From positions 1 through 64,000 of the forward strand of contig JANNFI010000107.1 in assembly GCA_031379665.1 (NCBI GenBank): a stretch of 64,000 nucleotides of DNA. Reading direction: 5' to 3'. Every line of letters starts with the position of its first letter. Position 1 is the stretch's first letter. This DNA comes from SZUA-254 sp031379665 (lineage in GTDB: Bacteria > Bacteroidota > Ignavibacteria > UBA10030 > SZUA-254). Under the pieces are notes generated by a model. That model searched no databases and was not told the DNA's origin. It saw only the letters and a list, made by a program, of their open reading frames with translations. Of the stretch, positions 51,372 through 60,857 are shown one piece after another. A program made the translations under genes and the position numbers.

Positions 51372-52993
51372 CGACAACCCTCAAAGCTTTCCTCTGTATC
51401 ATCGGCGGGGCGCTGCTGGGCTTCGCGCACCCGCCGTTCCAGACCGGGATATTTGCCGCGGTCGGATTCGTACCACTGTTGCTCCTTCACTCCGGCGCCG
51501 AAAGTTCTGGGTCTGTGTTCCGGCGATCGTACGCGACGTTTTTTCTCTTCAACCTGATTTCGCTCTACTGGCCCGGCGGGTTCGTCCACGGAAAGGACGG
51601 CTACCTGATGATCTCTGGCGGTCTGCTCCTGCTTGCCCACCCGCTCTTCATGACCGTTCCGATGCTCGTCCTGCATTCGATCCGCAGGAGCGTCGGGGAG
51701 ATCAAATCCGTCCTGCTCTTCCCGTTCATCTGGGTTGCGTTCGAATATGTCCACGCGAGCACCCAGCTTTCCTTTCCCTGGCTGACGCTCGGCTACACAC
51801 AGAGTTATGACCTCGATGCCATCCAGTGGGCGAGCGTGACCGGAGTCTACGGCATCTCCTTCTGGCTCGCCTGGCTCAACGTCATACTCTACCTGGCATT
51901 CGCATTCACACTCGCGCGGCCGCGTGAATCCGGCGGAATTCCGGCACGCGCGCTGTTGCTCTCCGCAATCATCCTCTACGCCACGCCGTCCGTCGTGTCG
52001 AGTTGGCTCGATCCGCTCCCGGGGTCCGCCGAGGACGGAGAACGTCATCTTATTGCCGCCGTCATTCAACCGGACATTGATCCATTCGAAAAATGGAGCG
52101 CCGCGGCGACATCGCAGATCGCTACCCTTCAGCACGTCACCGACCCGACCATCGGCTCGTGGAGGCCAGACCTTATCATCTGGCCTGAGACTGCGATACC
52201 TTTCTACCTGCTCTCCCCACCACGGGTGGGGGCGTATGACTCCCTCAGGGAGTATGTCACCAGCAGGGGTGTGCCGCTGCTCAGCGGGGTGCCGGACATC
52301 GTCGTCTACACCACGCATCAGGAACCGCCGAGAGGATCGAAAACAATGCCCGACGGGACCCGGTACGAGACATTCAACAGCTCGATCCTCCTGCTCCCGG
52401 GGGTGGACACCGTGCAGAAGTACGCAAAGACGCTCCTCGTCCCGTTCGCGGAACGGGTACCGTATTCGGACGTGTTCAGCATCCTGAATGCGGCGCAGTG
52501 GAATTTCGGCCTTGGAGGGTGGTCGGTCGGGAGGGACACCGCACTGTTCCGTCTTCCCCTGGCGGGCGGCGATACCGCACAGTTCGGCAACCTCATCTGT
52601 TATGAGTCGGTCTACCCCGGGTACGTCTCTGGCCTCGTGCGCCGCGGCGCCCGGTTCCTCACCATCATCACCAACGACAGCTGGTGGGGGAACACGGCAG
52701 GTCCCTATCAGCACCGTCAGTTTGCAGTCCTCCGCGCGATCGAAAACCGGCGATGGATCATCCAGTGTGCCAACGGCGGGATTTCGTTCGTGGTCGACCC
52801 CGCTGGTCGGATCGTTTCCCAGACCGAAATGTTCACCAGAACCGCCCTTCGGGCCGAGGTCGGGCTCCCGACCGGGTTGACGCCGTACACGCGGTACGGC
52901 GATTGGTTCGCCGAGGGTTGCTTCATCCTCTCCTCGTTCGCGTTTTTCGCGAGTATCATCCACCGGATCTACAGACGGAGAATGGAACGATGA
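51368..52993 (+). CDS. lnt: Apolipoprotein N-acyltransferase
   Basis: A 541-residue inner membrane enzyme that adds the third acyl chain to lipoproteins. An N-terminal block of about six to eight helices is followed by a nitrilase-like domain with the Glu-Lys-Cys triad: the Glu of IIWPETAIP (near 274), the Lys of YAKTLLVPFAERVPY (near 353) and the Cys of GNLICYESVYPG (near 410). Presence of lnt indicates a diderm envelope. It overlaps both neighbours by four bases. Confidence 0.95.
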   Translation: MTTTLKAFLCIIGGALLGFAHPPFQTGIFAAVGFVPLLLLHSGAESSGSVFRRSYATFFLFNLISLYWPGGFVHGKDGYLMISGGLLLLAHPLFMTVPMLVLHSIRRSVGEIKSVLLFPFIWVAFEYVHASTQLSFPWLTLGYTQSYDLDAIQWASVTGVYGISFWLAWLNVILYLAFAFTLARPRESGGIPARALLLSAIILYATPSVVSSWLDPLPGSAEDGERHLIAAVIQPDIDPFEKWSAAATSQIATLQHVTDPTIGSWRPDLIIWPETAIPFYLLSPPRVGAYDSLREYVTSRGVPLLSGVPDIVVYTTHQEPPRGSKTMPDGTRYETFNSSILLLPGVDTVQKYAKTLLVPFAERVPYSDVFSILNAAQWNFGLGGWSVGRDTALFRLPLAGGDTAQFGNLICYESVYPGYVSGLVRRGARFLTIITNDSWWGNTAGPYQHRQFAVLRAIENRRWIIQCANGGISFVVDPAGRIVSQTEMFTRTALRAEVGLPTGLTPYTRYGDWFAEGCFILSSFAFFASIIHRIYRRRMER

Positions 52994-54021
52994 GCCGCAC
53001 CATCGATCTACGAAGCGACACACTCACCCGCCCTTCCCCGGGAATGCGGGAGGCGATGAAGAACGCTGAGGTAGGGGATGACGTGTACGGGGAGGACCCC
53101 ACGGTCAACAGACTCCAGGAAAGTGTGGCCGCGATGTTCGGGAAGGAATCGGCCCTCTTCGTTCCGACGGGGACCATGGGGAACGAGATCTGCGTCAAGA
53201 TGTTCACCGAGCCGGGAGATGAAATCATCGCAGGTGAGGATTCGCATATCGTCGTCTATGAGACCGGTGGTCCCGGGCTGCTCTCCGGTGTGCAGATCAG
53301 ATCGATCGGTACGCAACGCGGGGTCCTCGACCCGGACCAGGTCCGCAGGGCCGTCAGGCCGGATGCCTACTACTATCCCCGAACGCGACTCGTGTGCGTA
53401 GAGAATACACACGGCAGGTCGGGTGGGTCGGTCTACCCCCTCGATGCGCTGAGGGAATTATGGCTCGTCACCCGCGACACCGGGATAAAACTCCACATCG
53501 ATGGTGCGAGGATCTGGAATGCCTCTGTCGCCTCGGGCGTCTCCTATTCTGAATATGGCCGGTATGCAGATTCACTTTCGGTCTGTTTCTCCAAGGGACT
53601 GGGCGCGCCTATCGGGTCGATGCTGATTGCCGACAGGAAAACCGTCGAAATCGCGCGAAGATACAGGAAAATATTCGGTGGGGGGATGCGTCAGGCCGGG
53701 ATCCTCGCAGCGGCTGCGGAATATGCCCTGGCCCATAATCTCCAGACGCTCCGGCAAGATCACGAAAAAGCGAAGCTGTTCGCCTCAGGGTTGGGAAAAA
53801 GCGGAAAACTGGCTCCGACCCACGGATCGGTCGACACAAATATGGTAATCTTCGATACCACGCCCACGGGCCGTTCGCGTGACGATTTTTTGATGGTTCT
53901 TGCCAGGGTCGGTGTCCTGCTCACCCCCGAGGCCGAGAACCAGGCCCGGGCGGTGATGCACCTCGACGTCTCGACTGAAGATGCGGCGACGGCCGCGAAT
54001 CGCATCGTGGAGCTCCTATGA
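52990..54021 (+). CDS. ltaE: Threonine aldolase (PLP-dependent)
   Basis: A 343-residue fold-type I PLP enzyme that cleaves threonine or allo-threonine to glycine and acetaldehyde. The family opening IDLRSDTLTRPSPGMREAM, VGDDVYGEDPTVNRLQ, and the PLP lysine in SVCFSKGLGAPIGSML (near residue 202) are clear. The ATG at 52990 overlaps the lnt stop; longer upstream frame is a shadow of lnt. L- versus D/allo specificity is not predictable. Confidence 0.93.
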   Translation: MSRTIDLRSDTLTRPSPGMREAMKNAEVGDDVYGEDPTVNRLQESVAAMFGKESALFVPTGTMGNEICVKMFTEPGDEIIAGEDSHIVVYETGGPGLLSGVQIRSIGTQRGVLDPDQVRRAVRPDAYYYPRTRLVCVENTHGRSGGSVYPLDALRELWLVTRDTGIKLHIDGARIWNASVASGVSYSEYGRYADSLSVCFSKGLGAPIGSMLIADRKTVEIARRYRKIFGGGMRQAGILAAAAEYALAHNLQTLRQDHEKAKLFASGLGKSGKLAPTHGSVDTNMVIFDTTPTGRSRDDFLMVLARVGVLLTPEAENQARAVMHLDVSTEDAATAANRIVELL

Positions 54022-54467
54022 AGGGCTTCCGACATGCGACCAGGCTCTGTGTAAGGAATTTCCAGGTCGACTGGCAGGGAATCGTGCATAACGCCATCTA
54101 CCTGGAGTACTTTGAAATCGGAAGGGTGGAGTACCTTCGGGGCCTGGGTCATATACTCGACCTCGCGTCGGTCAACCGGTCCACGAGGGTTGTCCTCGCC
54201 CGGAATGAAATAGATTACATCCTTCCAGCGCGTTTCGATGACCTGTTGGATGTCGGAACGAGAGTATCAATGATTGGTACCTCAAGCTTTGTTTTTGAGG
54301 GGGTTATAGAAGTTCATAAAACAAAAAAATTAATAGCCCGAAACCGTGCTGTCCACGTCTGGCTTCACCCGACTGAGGGGTATCCTATCCCGGTTCCGGG
54401 GAAATTCATCAGCAGGGTGGAAGCGTACGAGAGAAAACTAATTCCACGAAAAATCGCGGATTTATAG
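54018..54467 (+). CDS. Acyl-CoA thioesterase, YbgC/4-hydroxybenzoyl-CoA thioesterase family
   Basis: A 149-residue hot-dog-fold thioesterase. The family core is NFQVDWQGIVHNAIYLEYFE, with the catalytic aspartate in VDWQG and the conserved histidine. It overlaps the threonine aldolase by four bases. Substrate preference cannot be read; no Tol-Pal genes are adjacent, unlike ybgC of E. coli. Confidence 0.85.
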   Translation: MKGFRHATRLCVRNFQVDWQGIVHNAIYLEYFEIGRVEYLRGLGHILDLASVNRSTRVVLARNEIDYILPARFDDLLDVGTRVSMIGTSSFVFEGVIEVHKTKKLIARNRAVHVWLHPTEGYPIPVPGKFISRVEAYERKLIPRKIADL

Positions 54468-54499
54468 GGATTAAACCCCGGTATCCCTCTATTGCGGGC

Positions 54500-54530
54500 T
54501 TGCTATTGACGGGGGACTTCCTTATATTTA
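54500..54530 (+). promoter_or_regulatory. Candidate promoter of the rimP-nusA-infB cluster, TTG-N20-TATATTTA
   Basis: TTG at 54500-54502 and TATATTTA at 54523-54530 are 20 bases apart. Transcription would begin near 54534, directly before an intrinsic terminator at 54547, so the cluster may be controlled by attenuation. Confidence 0.55.
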
Positions 54531-54546
54531 CCCGCTGTAATTCAAG

Positions 54547-54574
54547 AGTCCCAAACACGTGGGACTTTTTTTTT
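54547..54574 (+). terminator. Strong intrinsic terminator upstream of rimP
   Basis: AGTCCCA and TGGGACT form a perfect seven-base-pair stem around AACACG, followed by nine T. It can end the thioesterase transcript, but it also lies between a candidate promoter and rimP. Confidence 0.92.
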
Positions 54575-54597
54575 AGTGTTCTCCCCGCGAGGCGGTT

Positions 54598-55074
54598 TTG
54601 AATAGTACGTTCATCAGCGTGGTTGCTGGCAGGATCGAATCCTTCCTCGGAGAATTCACCGGTCAAAAGGGCGTTTTCCTCGTCGACGTAATCGTCCGCG
54701 GATCCAGAAGCGGCGCCGTCCTCGAAGTATATATTGACGGGGACGTCGGCGTTGACGCCGGGACCTGTGCTGAAGTCAGCCGCGCGATTGCGAAAGACCT
54801 TGAGAGCGGCGTGCTGGCCGGTGAAATCAAGTACGAGCTCACCGTGTCCTCGCCGGGGCTCGACCGGCCCCTGAAATTCCCCAGGCAGTACGGGAAGCAC
54901 ATCGGGAGGGGGATCGCGGTAACGCTCAGGACCGGAGAGACAACCGAACTGCTCCGGGGGATCCTCACCACAGCAGGGGACCGCTCGATCGGGGTCCGGG
55001 CCGACGCCCGCGGTGATTCCCGCGAGATCTCCTACGACGACATCGTTGAGGCGAAGATCGAATCTCGCTGGTAG
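54598..55074 (+). CDS. rimP: Ribosome maturation factor RimP
   Basis: A 158-residue 30S assembly factor. GVFLVDVIVRGSRSGAVLEVYIDGD and DLESGVLAGEIKYELTVSSPGLDRPL-type segments, ending in a C-terminal SH3-like domain (DRSIGVRADARG...DDIVEAKIE), match the family. The start is TTG at 54598 with GAGG a few bases upstream; there is no in-frame ATG near. It opens the cluster rimP-nusA-infB-rbfA. Confidence 0.92.
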   Translation: MNSTFISVVAGRIESFLGEFTGQKGVFLVDVIVRGSRSGAVLEVYIDGDVGVDAGTCAEVSRAIAKDLESGVLAGEIKYELTVSSPGLDRPLKFPRQYGKHIGRGIAVTLRTGETTELLRGILTTAGDRSIGVRADARGDSREISYDDIVEAKIESRW

Positions 55075-55118
55075 GATGGGATCATTCTCACAACAGTTTT
55101 TCAACGCTCAGGACGTTC

Positions 55119-56486
55119 ATGAATTCTGAAATTGTAGAATCATTTTCCCAGATGGTGCGGGAAAAGCGCCTCGACAAGGATATGCTTGTCGGGATCATCG
55201 AGGACGTGTTTTCGATGATGGTTCGTAAAAAATACGGCATGGAGGCCCGGTTCGACGTCGTCGTGAACATGGACAAAGGCGAAATCGAGATCTACCTTGA
55301 GAAGGCGATCGTCGAGGAGGTCACCGACACGAACCTCCAGATCGACCTGGCCACCGTCCGACGGAAAACCGACGAACCCCTCGAGGTGGGCGACGATTAC
55401 GTCGAAGTCATCGATCTCCAGAGCTTCGGACGCCGGCTTATCATCAGCGCAAAACAGAACCTCAATCAGCGGATCAAGGAAGTCGAGAAGGAGATCGTCT
55501 ACAACGAGTACAGCAGCACGATCGGCGATATCATCGTGGGCGAGATCTACCAGATCAGGAAGAATGAAATCCTCATCAACCATAACCGGAACGAGCTGAT
55601 CCTGCCGAAATCCGAGCAGATCGCCCGCGAACGGTACCGCAAGGGGGAGACGATCCGGGCGATCGTGAAGGAGGTCCGGAAAGGCGCCGCCAATCCCCTC
55701 GTCATCGTATCGAGGGCGGATCCGGGGTTCCTGTCAAAACTCTTCGAGATCGAAATCCCGGAGATCTACGACGGGATCATCGAAATCAAGGGCGTTGCGA
55801 GGGAGGCCGGCGAACGCTCCAAGGTGGCCGTGATCTCTCACGACGACCGCATCGACGCAGTGGGCGCATGTGTCGGGATGAAGGGTGTGAGGATCCATGC
55901 CATCGTGCGCGAGCTGAACAACGAGAACATCGACGTTGTCAATTATTCCGAGAACCCGACCGTGTACCTCCAGCGGTCGCTTGCTCCCGCGAAGCTCAAG
56001 AGCATCGATCTGGATGAAGCGGAGAAGAAGGCCACGATCGTGGTGGAGAAGGATCAGGTGTCGCTCGTCATCGGGCGGAACGGTCTGAACATCCGGCTCG
56101 CGTCCCGCCTCACGGGATACGAGATCAACCTCATCAAGGAAGGCGTCGAGGAAGAATATGACATGGACCTCTCGGAATTCAGGGAGGAGCTCGGGGAGCC
56201 GTTGCTCGAACGCCTCATCGAGGAGGGGTATACCAGCGCGCGAAACGTACTCGAAGCCCCCGCCGAGGACCTCCTGCAGATCGAAGGCCTGACCGAGGAC
56301 AAGGTCAACGAAATAAAGTCGATGATGGAGAAGGAGCTGGAGGAAGCCGACATCGAGGAAGACGGCCTCCAGGGAAGCCTCGTCGTGTCCCCGACCGACC
56401 AGGCGACCACCGTCCGAAAGAGCGAGGCGGCACAGCCCGCGGCGCCCGACCCGCCGGTCGACGAAACGAAACGGGAGAGCGAATAA
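55119..56486 (+). CDS. nusA: Transcription termination/antitermination factor NusA
   Basis: A 455-residue RNA polymerase-binding factor. Domains in order: N-terminal polymerase-binding part (1-125, with EDVFSMMVRKKYG), S1 (about 130-200), two KH domains with SKVAVISHDDRIDAVGACVG and VIGRNGLNIRLASRLTG, and a C-terminal helix-hairpin-helix (about 370-420) followed by an acidic, low-complexity tail. It lies 44 bases after rimP and 12 bases before infB. Confidence 0.96.
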   Translation: MNSEIVESFSQMVREKRLDKDMLVGIIEDVFSMMVRKKYGMEARFDVVVNMDKGEIEIYLEKAIVEEVTDTNLQIDLATVRRKTDEPLEVGDDYVEVIDLQSFGRRLIISAKQNLNQRIKEVEKEIVYNEYSSTIGDIIVGEIYQIRKNEILINHNRNELILPKSEQIARERYRKGETIRAIVKEVRKGAANPLVIVSRADPGFLSKLFEIEIPEIYDGIIEIKGVAREAGERSKVAVISHDDRIDAVGACVGMKGVRIHAIVRELNNENIDVVNYSENPTVYLQRSLAPAKLKSIDLDEAEKKATIVVEKDQVSLVIGRNGLNIRLASRLTGYEINLIKEGVEEEYDMDLSEFREELGEPLLERLIEEGYTSARNVLEAPAEDLLQIEGLTEDKVNEIKSMMEKELEEADIEEDGLQGSLVVSPTDQATTVRKSEAAQPAAPDPPVDETKRESE

Positions 56487-56498
56487 CGACACCACTCA

Positions 56499-59177
56499 AT
56501 GACCGCGAAGACCGCACATAAGAAGATCTACCAGGTCGCCAAAGAGATCAACATCTCCCACGAGACGCTGATCGAGTATCTCGCCAAGCGCGGACACGCG
56601 GTGAAGAGCCACATGTCCTCGGTCGACGACGAGATGATGCACGACATCCTGTCCCATTTCAAGAAGGACAAGGAGGTCGCGGAAAAGCACCAGCGCAAGA
56701 TCCAGACCATCAGGGAGTCGCGGAAAAAAGCGGAGGCCAAGACGGCCGCCGCGGAGCCGGAAGCGCCCAGGGACAAGAAGGGCCGGAAGGCATCGGACCC
56801 GGTCGTCGAAGAGAAGGCCGCCCCCGTCGAGATCGAGTCCCCTGTCCCCGCGGAAGTGCAGGATGCCCCCACGGGAGAACCCGGGACCGAGGAGCTCCAG
56901 GATCCGGCATCACCCGTGGAGGAAGAGTCCTCACCCATTGAAATACAGGCAACGGCCGAAGAGACCGCAGGCGCCGGTGCCGGGGTGCCCGCCGACACGA
57001 AGCCGGAGTCCTTCAGGGTCCGCCGGGGCCCCAAGATGGGCCTGAAAGTGATGGGGAAGATCGATCTCGACGACGTTCGCAAGCGCGAAGCTGTCGCCGA
57101 AGGGACAGGCAAGACCCGCGGCGCGGCGGCAGAGACCGCCGAGCGCGAGGCGAAGAAAAAGAAGAAGAAAAAACGGATCCGGACCGAAACGACCGTCGCC
57201 CCCGTCGAAGAGACGGAGGATGCGTCGAGGAAGGGAAAGAAACGGAAGAAAACGAAACACCTCGAGGTAGACAAGGTCGAGGTGGGAGCGGCGATCAAAC
57301 GTACGCTCGCGGAGATGGACGAGGCCGGCGCCGCGACTCCCCGTACAACGTTCAAGAAAAAGCGAAAGGAAAAACGGGCGCTCCACGATCAGGCGATCCA
57401 GGAGGCGAAGGCAAAAGAAGAGTCGATCCTGAAGGTGACCGAATTCGTCTCCGTGCAGGAGCTCGCCAATCTCATGGGCGTCACCGCCTCTGAAATCATC
57501 AAGAAATGCATAGAGCTGGGGCTGATGGTCTCCATCAACCAGCGGCTCGACAAGGACACGATCACCCTCGTATCGTCGGAATACGGATACGAAGTCAAGT
57601 TCTACTCCGGTATCGCCGAAGATCAGGATGAGGATGAAGCCGACGCGGTTGACGCGGAGCATCTCGAAACAAGGCCCCCGGTCGTCACGATCATGGGCCA
57701 CGTCGACCACGGAAAAACCTCGCTCCTGGATCACATACGTCAAAGCAACGTGGTCGCCGGCGAGGCGGGAGGCATCACTCAGCACATCGGCGCCTACATG
57801 GTCACGGTCAATGGGCGGCGCATCACGTTCCTGGATACGCCGGGCCACGAGGCCTTCACGGCAATGCGCGCCCGCGGCGCACAGCTCACCGACATCGTGA
57901 TCCTGGTGGTCGCCGCCGACGACAACGTGATGCCGCAGACGGTCGAGGCCATCAGCCACGCCCAGGCGGCGAACGTGCCGATCATCATCGCCATCAACAA
58001 GACCGACAAGGCTGACGCCAATACCGAGCGAATCCGCCAGCAGCTCTCCGAGAAAAATGTCCTGGTCGAGGAATGGGGGGGGAAATACCAAAGCGTAGAG
58101 ATCTCGGCCCGGACCGGGAAAAACGTCAACCTGCTCCTCGAAAAAATATCACTCGAAGCCGACGTCCTCGACCTTAAAGCCAACCCGGATATAAATGCGA
58201 AGGGGGGCGTCATCGAGGCGAGAGTGGACAGGGGTAAGGGCACCATTGCGACCGTCCTCGTCCAGAAAGGTACCCTCAACGTGGGCGATTCGTTCGTTGC
58301 CGGCGTCCAGAGCGGCCGGGTCAGGGCGATCTACGACGAGCGCGGCCACAAAATGGAGTCCGCCGGACCTTCAACGCCGGTCCAGATCCAGGGATTCGAC
58401 GGCATCCCACAAGCTGGCGACTCGTTCTTCTGCGTCGACACCGAGCGCGAGGCCCGCGAGATCAGCCTGCGTCGCACGCAACTGAAACGTGAGCAGGATT
58501 TCCGTCTTATCCGCAGCGTCACGTTGGATGACCTCTCGAAGAAGATCCAGGACGGCCAGATCAAGGAACTCAACGTCGTCGTGAAGGGTGACGTCGACGG
58601 TTCGGTCGGCGCCCTCGCCGATTCGCTCATGAAGATCACGCACGCCGAAGTGAGGGTCAATGTCATCCACCGGGCGGTGGGGGCAATTTCCGAGTCCGAC
58701 GTCCTCCTCGCCGCTGCGTCCGGGGCGATCATCATCGGATTCCACGTCCGGCCAAACCTGAACGCCCGCGTGCTCTCCGAACAGGAAAATGTCGACATCC
58801 GCCTCTACAGTATTATTTACGACGCCATCGAAGACGTCCGGAAGGCCCTCGAGGGACTCCTGGCGCCAGCGAAGAATGAGGAAGTGACCGCCACACTGGA
58901 AGTGCGTGACACGTTCAAGATCCCGAAGATCGGTATGATCGCCGGGTGTTACGTGCAAAACGGAAAGATCACGAGGGGGAACAAGGTTCGCCTCGTCAGG
59001 GACGGCATCGTCGTGATCGACGGAACGATCAGTTCGCTGAAACGCTTCAAGGACGACGTCCGCGAGGTCGAAACCGGCTTCGAATGCGGATTGAGCCTCG
59101 AGAACTTCAACGATCTGAAGGTCGGTGACACCATCGAGGCATACAAGATCGTCGAAACGCTGCGAAAACTTGCCTGA
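56499..59177 (+). CDS. infB: Translation initiation factor IF-2
   Basis: An 892-residue GTPase that places initiator tRNA on the 30S subunit. The N-terminal IF2-N domain (KKIYQVAKEINISHETLIEY) is followed by ~300 residues of low-complexity Ala/Glu/Lys sequence including lysine runs, then a second IF2-N (VSVQELANLMGVTASEIIKK). The G domain (GHVDHGKTSLLDHIR near residue 400, DTPGHEAF, NKTDKAD) and the C-terminal domains follow. Its length is typical for this group. Confidence 0.97.
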   Translation: MTAKTAHKKIYQVAKEINISHETLIEYLAKRGHAVKSHMSSVDDEMMHDILSHFKKDKEVAEKHQRKIQTIRESRKKAEAKTAAAEPEAPRDKKGRKASDPVVEEKAAPVEIESPVPAEVQDAPTGEPGTEELQDPASPVEEESSPIEIQATAEETAGAGAGVPADTKPESFRVRRGPKMGLKVMGKIDLDDVRKREAVAEGTGKTRGAAAETAEREAKKKKKKKRIRTETTVAPVEETEDASRKGKKRKKTKHLEVDKVEVGAAIKRTLAEMDEAGAATPRTTFKKKRKEKRALHDQAIQEAKAKEESILKVTEFVSVQELANLMGVTASEIIKKCIELGLMVSINQRLDKDTITLVSSEYGYEVKFYSGIAEDQDEDEADAVDAEHLETRPPVVTIMGHVDHGKTSLLDHIRQSNVVAGEAGGITQHIGAYMVTVNGRRITFLDTPGHEAFTAMRARGAQLTDIVILVVAADDNVMPQTVEAISHAQAANVPIIIAINKTDKADANTERIRQQLSEKNVLVEEWGGKYQSVEISARTGKNVNLLLEKISLEADVLDLKANPDINAKGGVIEARVDRGKGTIATVLVQKGTLNVGDSFVAGVQSGRVRAIYDERGHKMESAGPSTPVQIQGFDGIPQAGDSFFCVDTEREAREISLRRTQLKREQDFRLIRSVTLDDLSKKIQDGQIKELNVVVKGDVDGSVGALADSLMKITHAEVRVNVIHRAVGAISESDVLLAAASGAIIIGFHVRPNLNARVLSEQENVDIRLYSIIYDAIEDVRKALEGLLAPAKNEEVTATLEVRDTFKIPKIGMIAGCYVQNGKITRGNKVRLVRDGIVVIDGTISSLKRFKDDVREVETGFECGLSLENFNDLKVGDTIEAYKIVETLRKLA

Positions 59178-59186
59178 GGCACCCCG

Positions 59187-59540
59187 ATGACCCTGAGGAC
59201 CGACAAGGTGGCTTCGTTGTTCAGGGAGGAGATCGGCACGCTCCTCTCGCAAAAATACCAGGCGTCGGAGTACGGCCTGGTCACCGTCACCGAAGTGCAC
59301 GTGACCCCGGACTTAAAGATCGCGAAGGTCTACGTCAGCATCCTGGCGAACGACGAACGGAAGAAGGCCACGCTCAAGCAGCTCGAACTGGACAAGAAAT
59401 CAATCAGGTCGTACCTGGGCTCGAACATCCGGACCAAGTTCACGCCCGAAATCCACTTTTACCTGGATGAAACGATGGACAGGGTTGACAAGATCGACCA
59501 GATTCTCGGACGAATCCATTCGACAGACCGGGAGAAGTGA
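59187..59540 (+). CDS. rbfA: Ribosome-binding factor A
   Basis: A 117-residue KH-like 30S maturation factor. DKVASLFREEIGTLLSQK, VTVTEVHVTPDLKIAKVYVSIL and FYLDETMDRVDKIDQIL are the family segments. It begins nine bases after infB. The usual next gene, truB, is absent; ribF follows after about 55 bases. Confidence 0.94.
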   Translation: MTLRTDKVASLFREEIGTLLSQKYQASEYGLVTVTEVHVTPDLKIAKVYVSILANDERKKATLKQLELDKKSIRSYLGSNIRTKFTPEIHFYLDETMDRVDKIDQILGRIHSTDREK

Positions 59541-59595
59541 GGAGCGCCGGCGCCGGCCTCACGACCTGGTGCGGGGCCGCCCCCCGGCGGAGGCG

Positions 59596-60528
59596 ATGAA
59601 GGTCGCACGGGGACTGGAACAGGTTGAATTCGACGCTCAGTCGGTCGTGACGATCGGGACGTTCGACGGGATGCACCTCGGCCACAGGGCCATTCTCAGC
59701 GAGCTCCTGGTGCGAAAAGGCTCCCTCGGCGGCCGCTCGGTGGTGGTGACCTTCGATCCGCACCCGAGGAGCGTCGTCGGCGGGGCCCCGGTGGCCCTCC
59801 TGACCACCGTGGACGAACGCATCGATCTGTTCAGGGCCGCGGGGATCGACCTGGTGATCGTCGTTGATTTCACTTACGAGTTCTCCCGTCAGACGGCGAT
59901 GTCGTTCTACGAGCGGTACATCCTCCGGGGCACCGGGGTGAGCGAGGTGGTGGTAGGACACGATCATATGTTCGGCCGCGACAGGGAAGCGAGCATCGGG
60001 ACCCTCCGGCAGATGGGATCGCAATCGGGTTTCACGGTCGCGACCGTTGGGCCGGTCACGGTTGACGGAATGAGGATCAGCAGCAGTTCCATCAGGCAAC
60101 TGCTCGCCGATGGCAGGGTCGCTGAGGCCCGGGCCTCTCTCGGAAGACCCTATGCCCTGAGGGCCGCCGTCGTGCGGGGCGAGGGGCGAGGGGCGGGGAT
60201 CGGCTTCCCGACGGCAAACCTCAGGCCCGTGTCGGCGGAGAAGGTCGTTCCCCGCGGCGGAGTCTACCGCGTGAGCGTGGACGTCGACGGCACCGCGAAC
60301 CACGGGATGCTCAACATCGGAACCCGGCCGACCTTCGGGACGGACGGTCCCGTCGTCATCGAGGCGCATCTGTTCGACTACGCCGGCGATCTCTACGGCC
60401 GGAGCGTGAGGATCGAATTTCTCGGGCGCATCAGGGATGAAAAGAAGTTTTTGAACGTTGATGAATTGACTGCACAGTTAGAACGCGACCGCGACGAATG
60501 CCTCCGGCAGTTCGCCGCGGCCAAATGA
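59596..60528 (+). CDS. ribF: Bifunctional riboflavin kinase / FAD synthetase
   Basis: A 310-residue enzyme that makes FMN and FAD. The N-terminal nucleotidyltransferase has TIGTFDGMHLGHRAILSEL, FDPHPRSVV, VVGHDHMFGRDREAS and ISSSSIRQLLADG. The C-terminal kinase has GIGFPTANL, GVYRV and NIGTRPTFG. The ATG at 59596 is chosen; the frame is open to 59467 but that part overlaps rbfA in another frame and is arginine-rich. It takes the position normally held by truB-ribF. Confidence 0.95.
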   Translation: MKVARGLEQVEFDAQSVVTIGTFDGMHLGHRAILSELLVRKGSLGGRSVVVTFDPHPRSVVGGAPVALLTTVDERIDLFRAAGIDLVIVVDFTYEFSRQTAMSFYERYILRGTGVSEVVVGHDHMFGRDREASIGTLRQMGSQSGFTVATVGPVTVDGMRISSSSIRQLLADGRVAEARASLGRPYALRAAVVRGEGRGAGIGFPTANLRPVSAEKVVPRGGVYRVSVDVDGTANHGMLNIGTRPTFGTDGPVVIEAHLFDYAGDLYGRSVRIEFLGRIRDEKKFLNVDELTAQLERDRDECLRQFAAAK

Positions 60529-60553
60529 CCATAACGTAAAGGAGCAACGAACG

Positions 60554-60823
60554 ATGCCTTTGACAAAAGAGCAGAAACAGGAACTCATCACCAGGTACGG
60601 CAAATCCCCCAGCGATTCAGGGACACCCGAGGTCCAGATCGCCCTCCTCACCAAGAGGATCAACGAGCTGACGGGGCATTTCAGCGGCCACAAGCACGAC
60701 AACCACTCCAGGCACGGGTTGCTGAAGATGGTCGGCAAGCGGCGCAGTCTGCTGATCTACCTGCAAACGAGGAACATGGAGAGGTACAGGAAAATTGTTG
60801 AAGCGTTGGATCTCCGTAAATAA
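60554..60823 (+). CDS. rpsO: 30S ribosomal protein S15
   Basis: An 89-residue ribosomal protein. The segments SDSGTPEVQIALLTKRINELT, FSGHKHDNHSRHGLLKMVGKRRSLL and YLQTRNMERYRKIVEALDLRK are diagnostic (cited in parts). AAGGAG at 60538-60543 is a good ribosome site. It precedes pnp, the classical pairing. Confidence 0.97.
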   Translation: MPLTKEQKQELITRYGKSPSDSGTPEVQIALLTKRINELTGHFSGHKHDNHSRHGLLKMVGKRRSLLIYLQTRNMERYRKIVEALDLRK

Positions 60824-60857
60824 GGGTCGCACACACACTACTTAAGAAACCCAACCA

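Noticed and set aside
51215..53023. A 602-codon open frame on the minus strand
   Set aside because: It is antisense to lnt, whose Glu-Lys-Cys triad is intact; no domain is visible in it.
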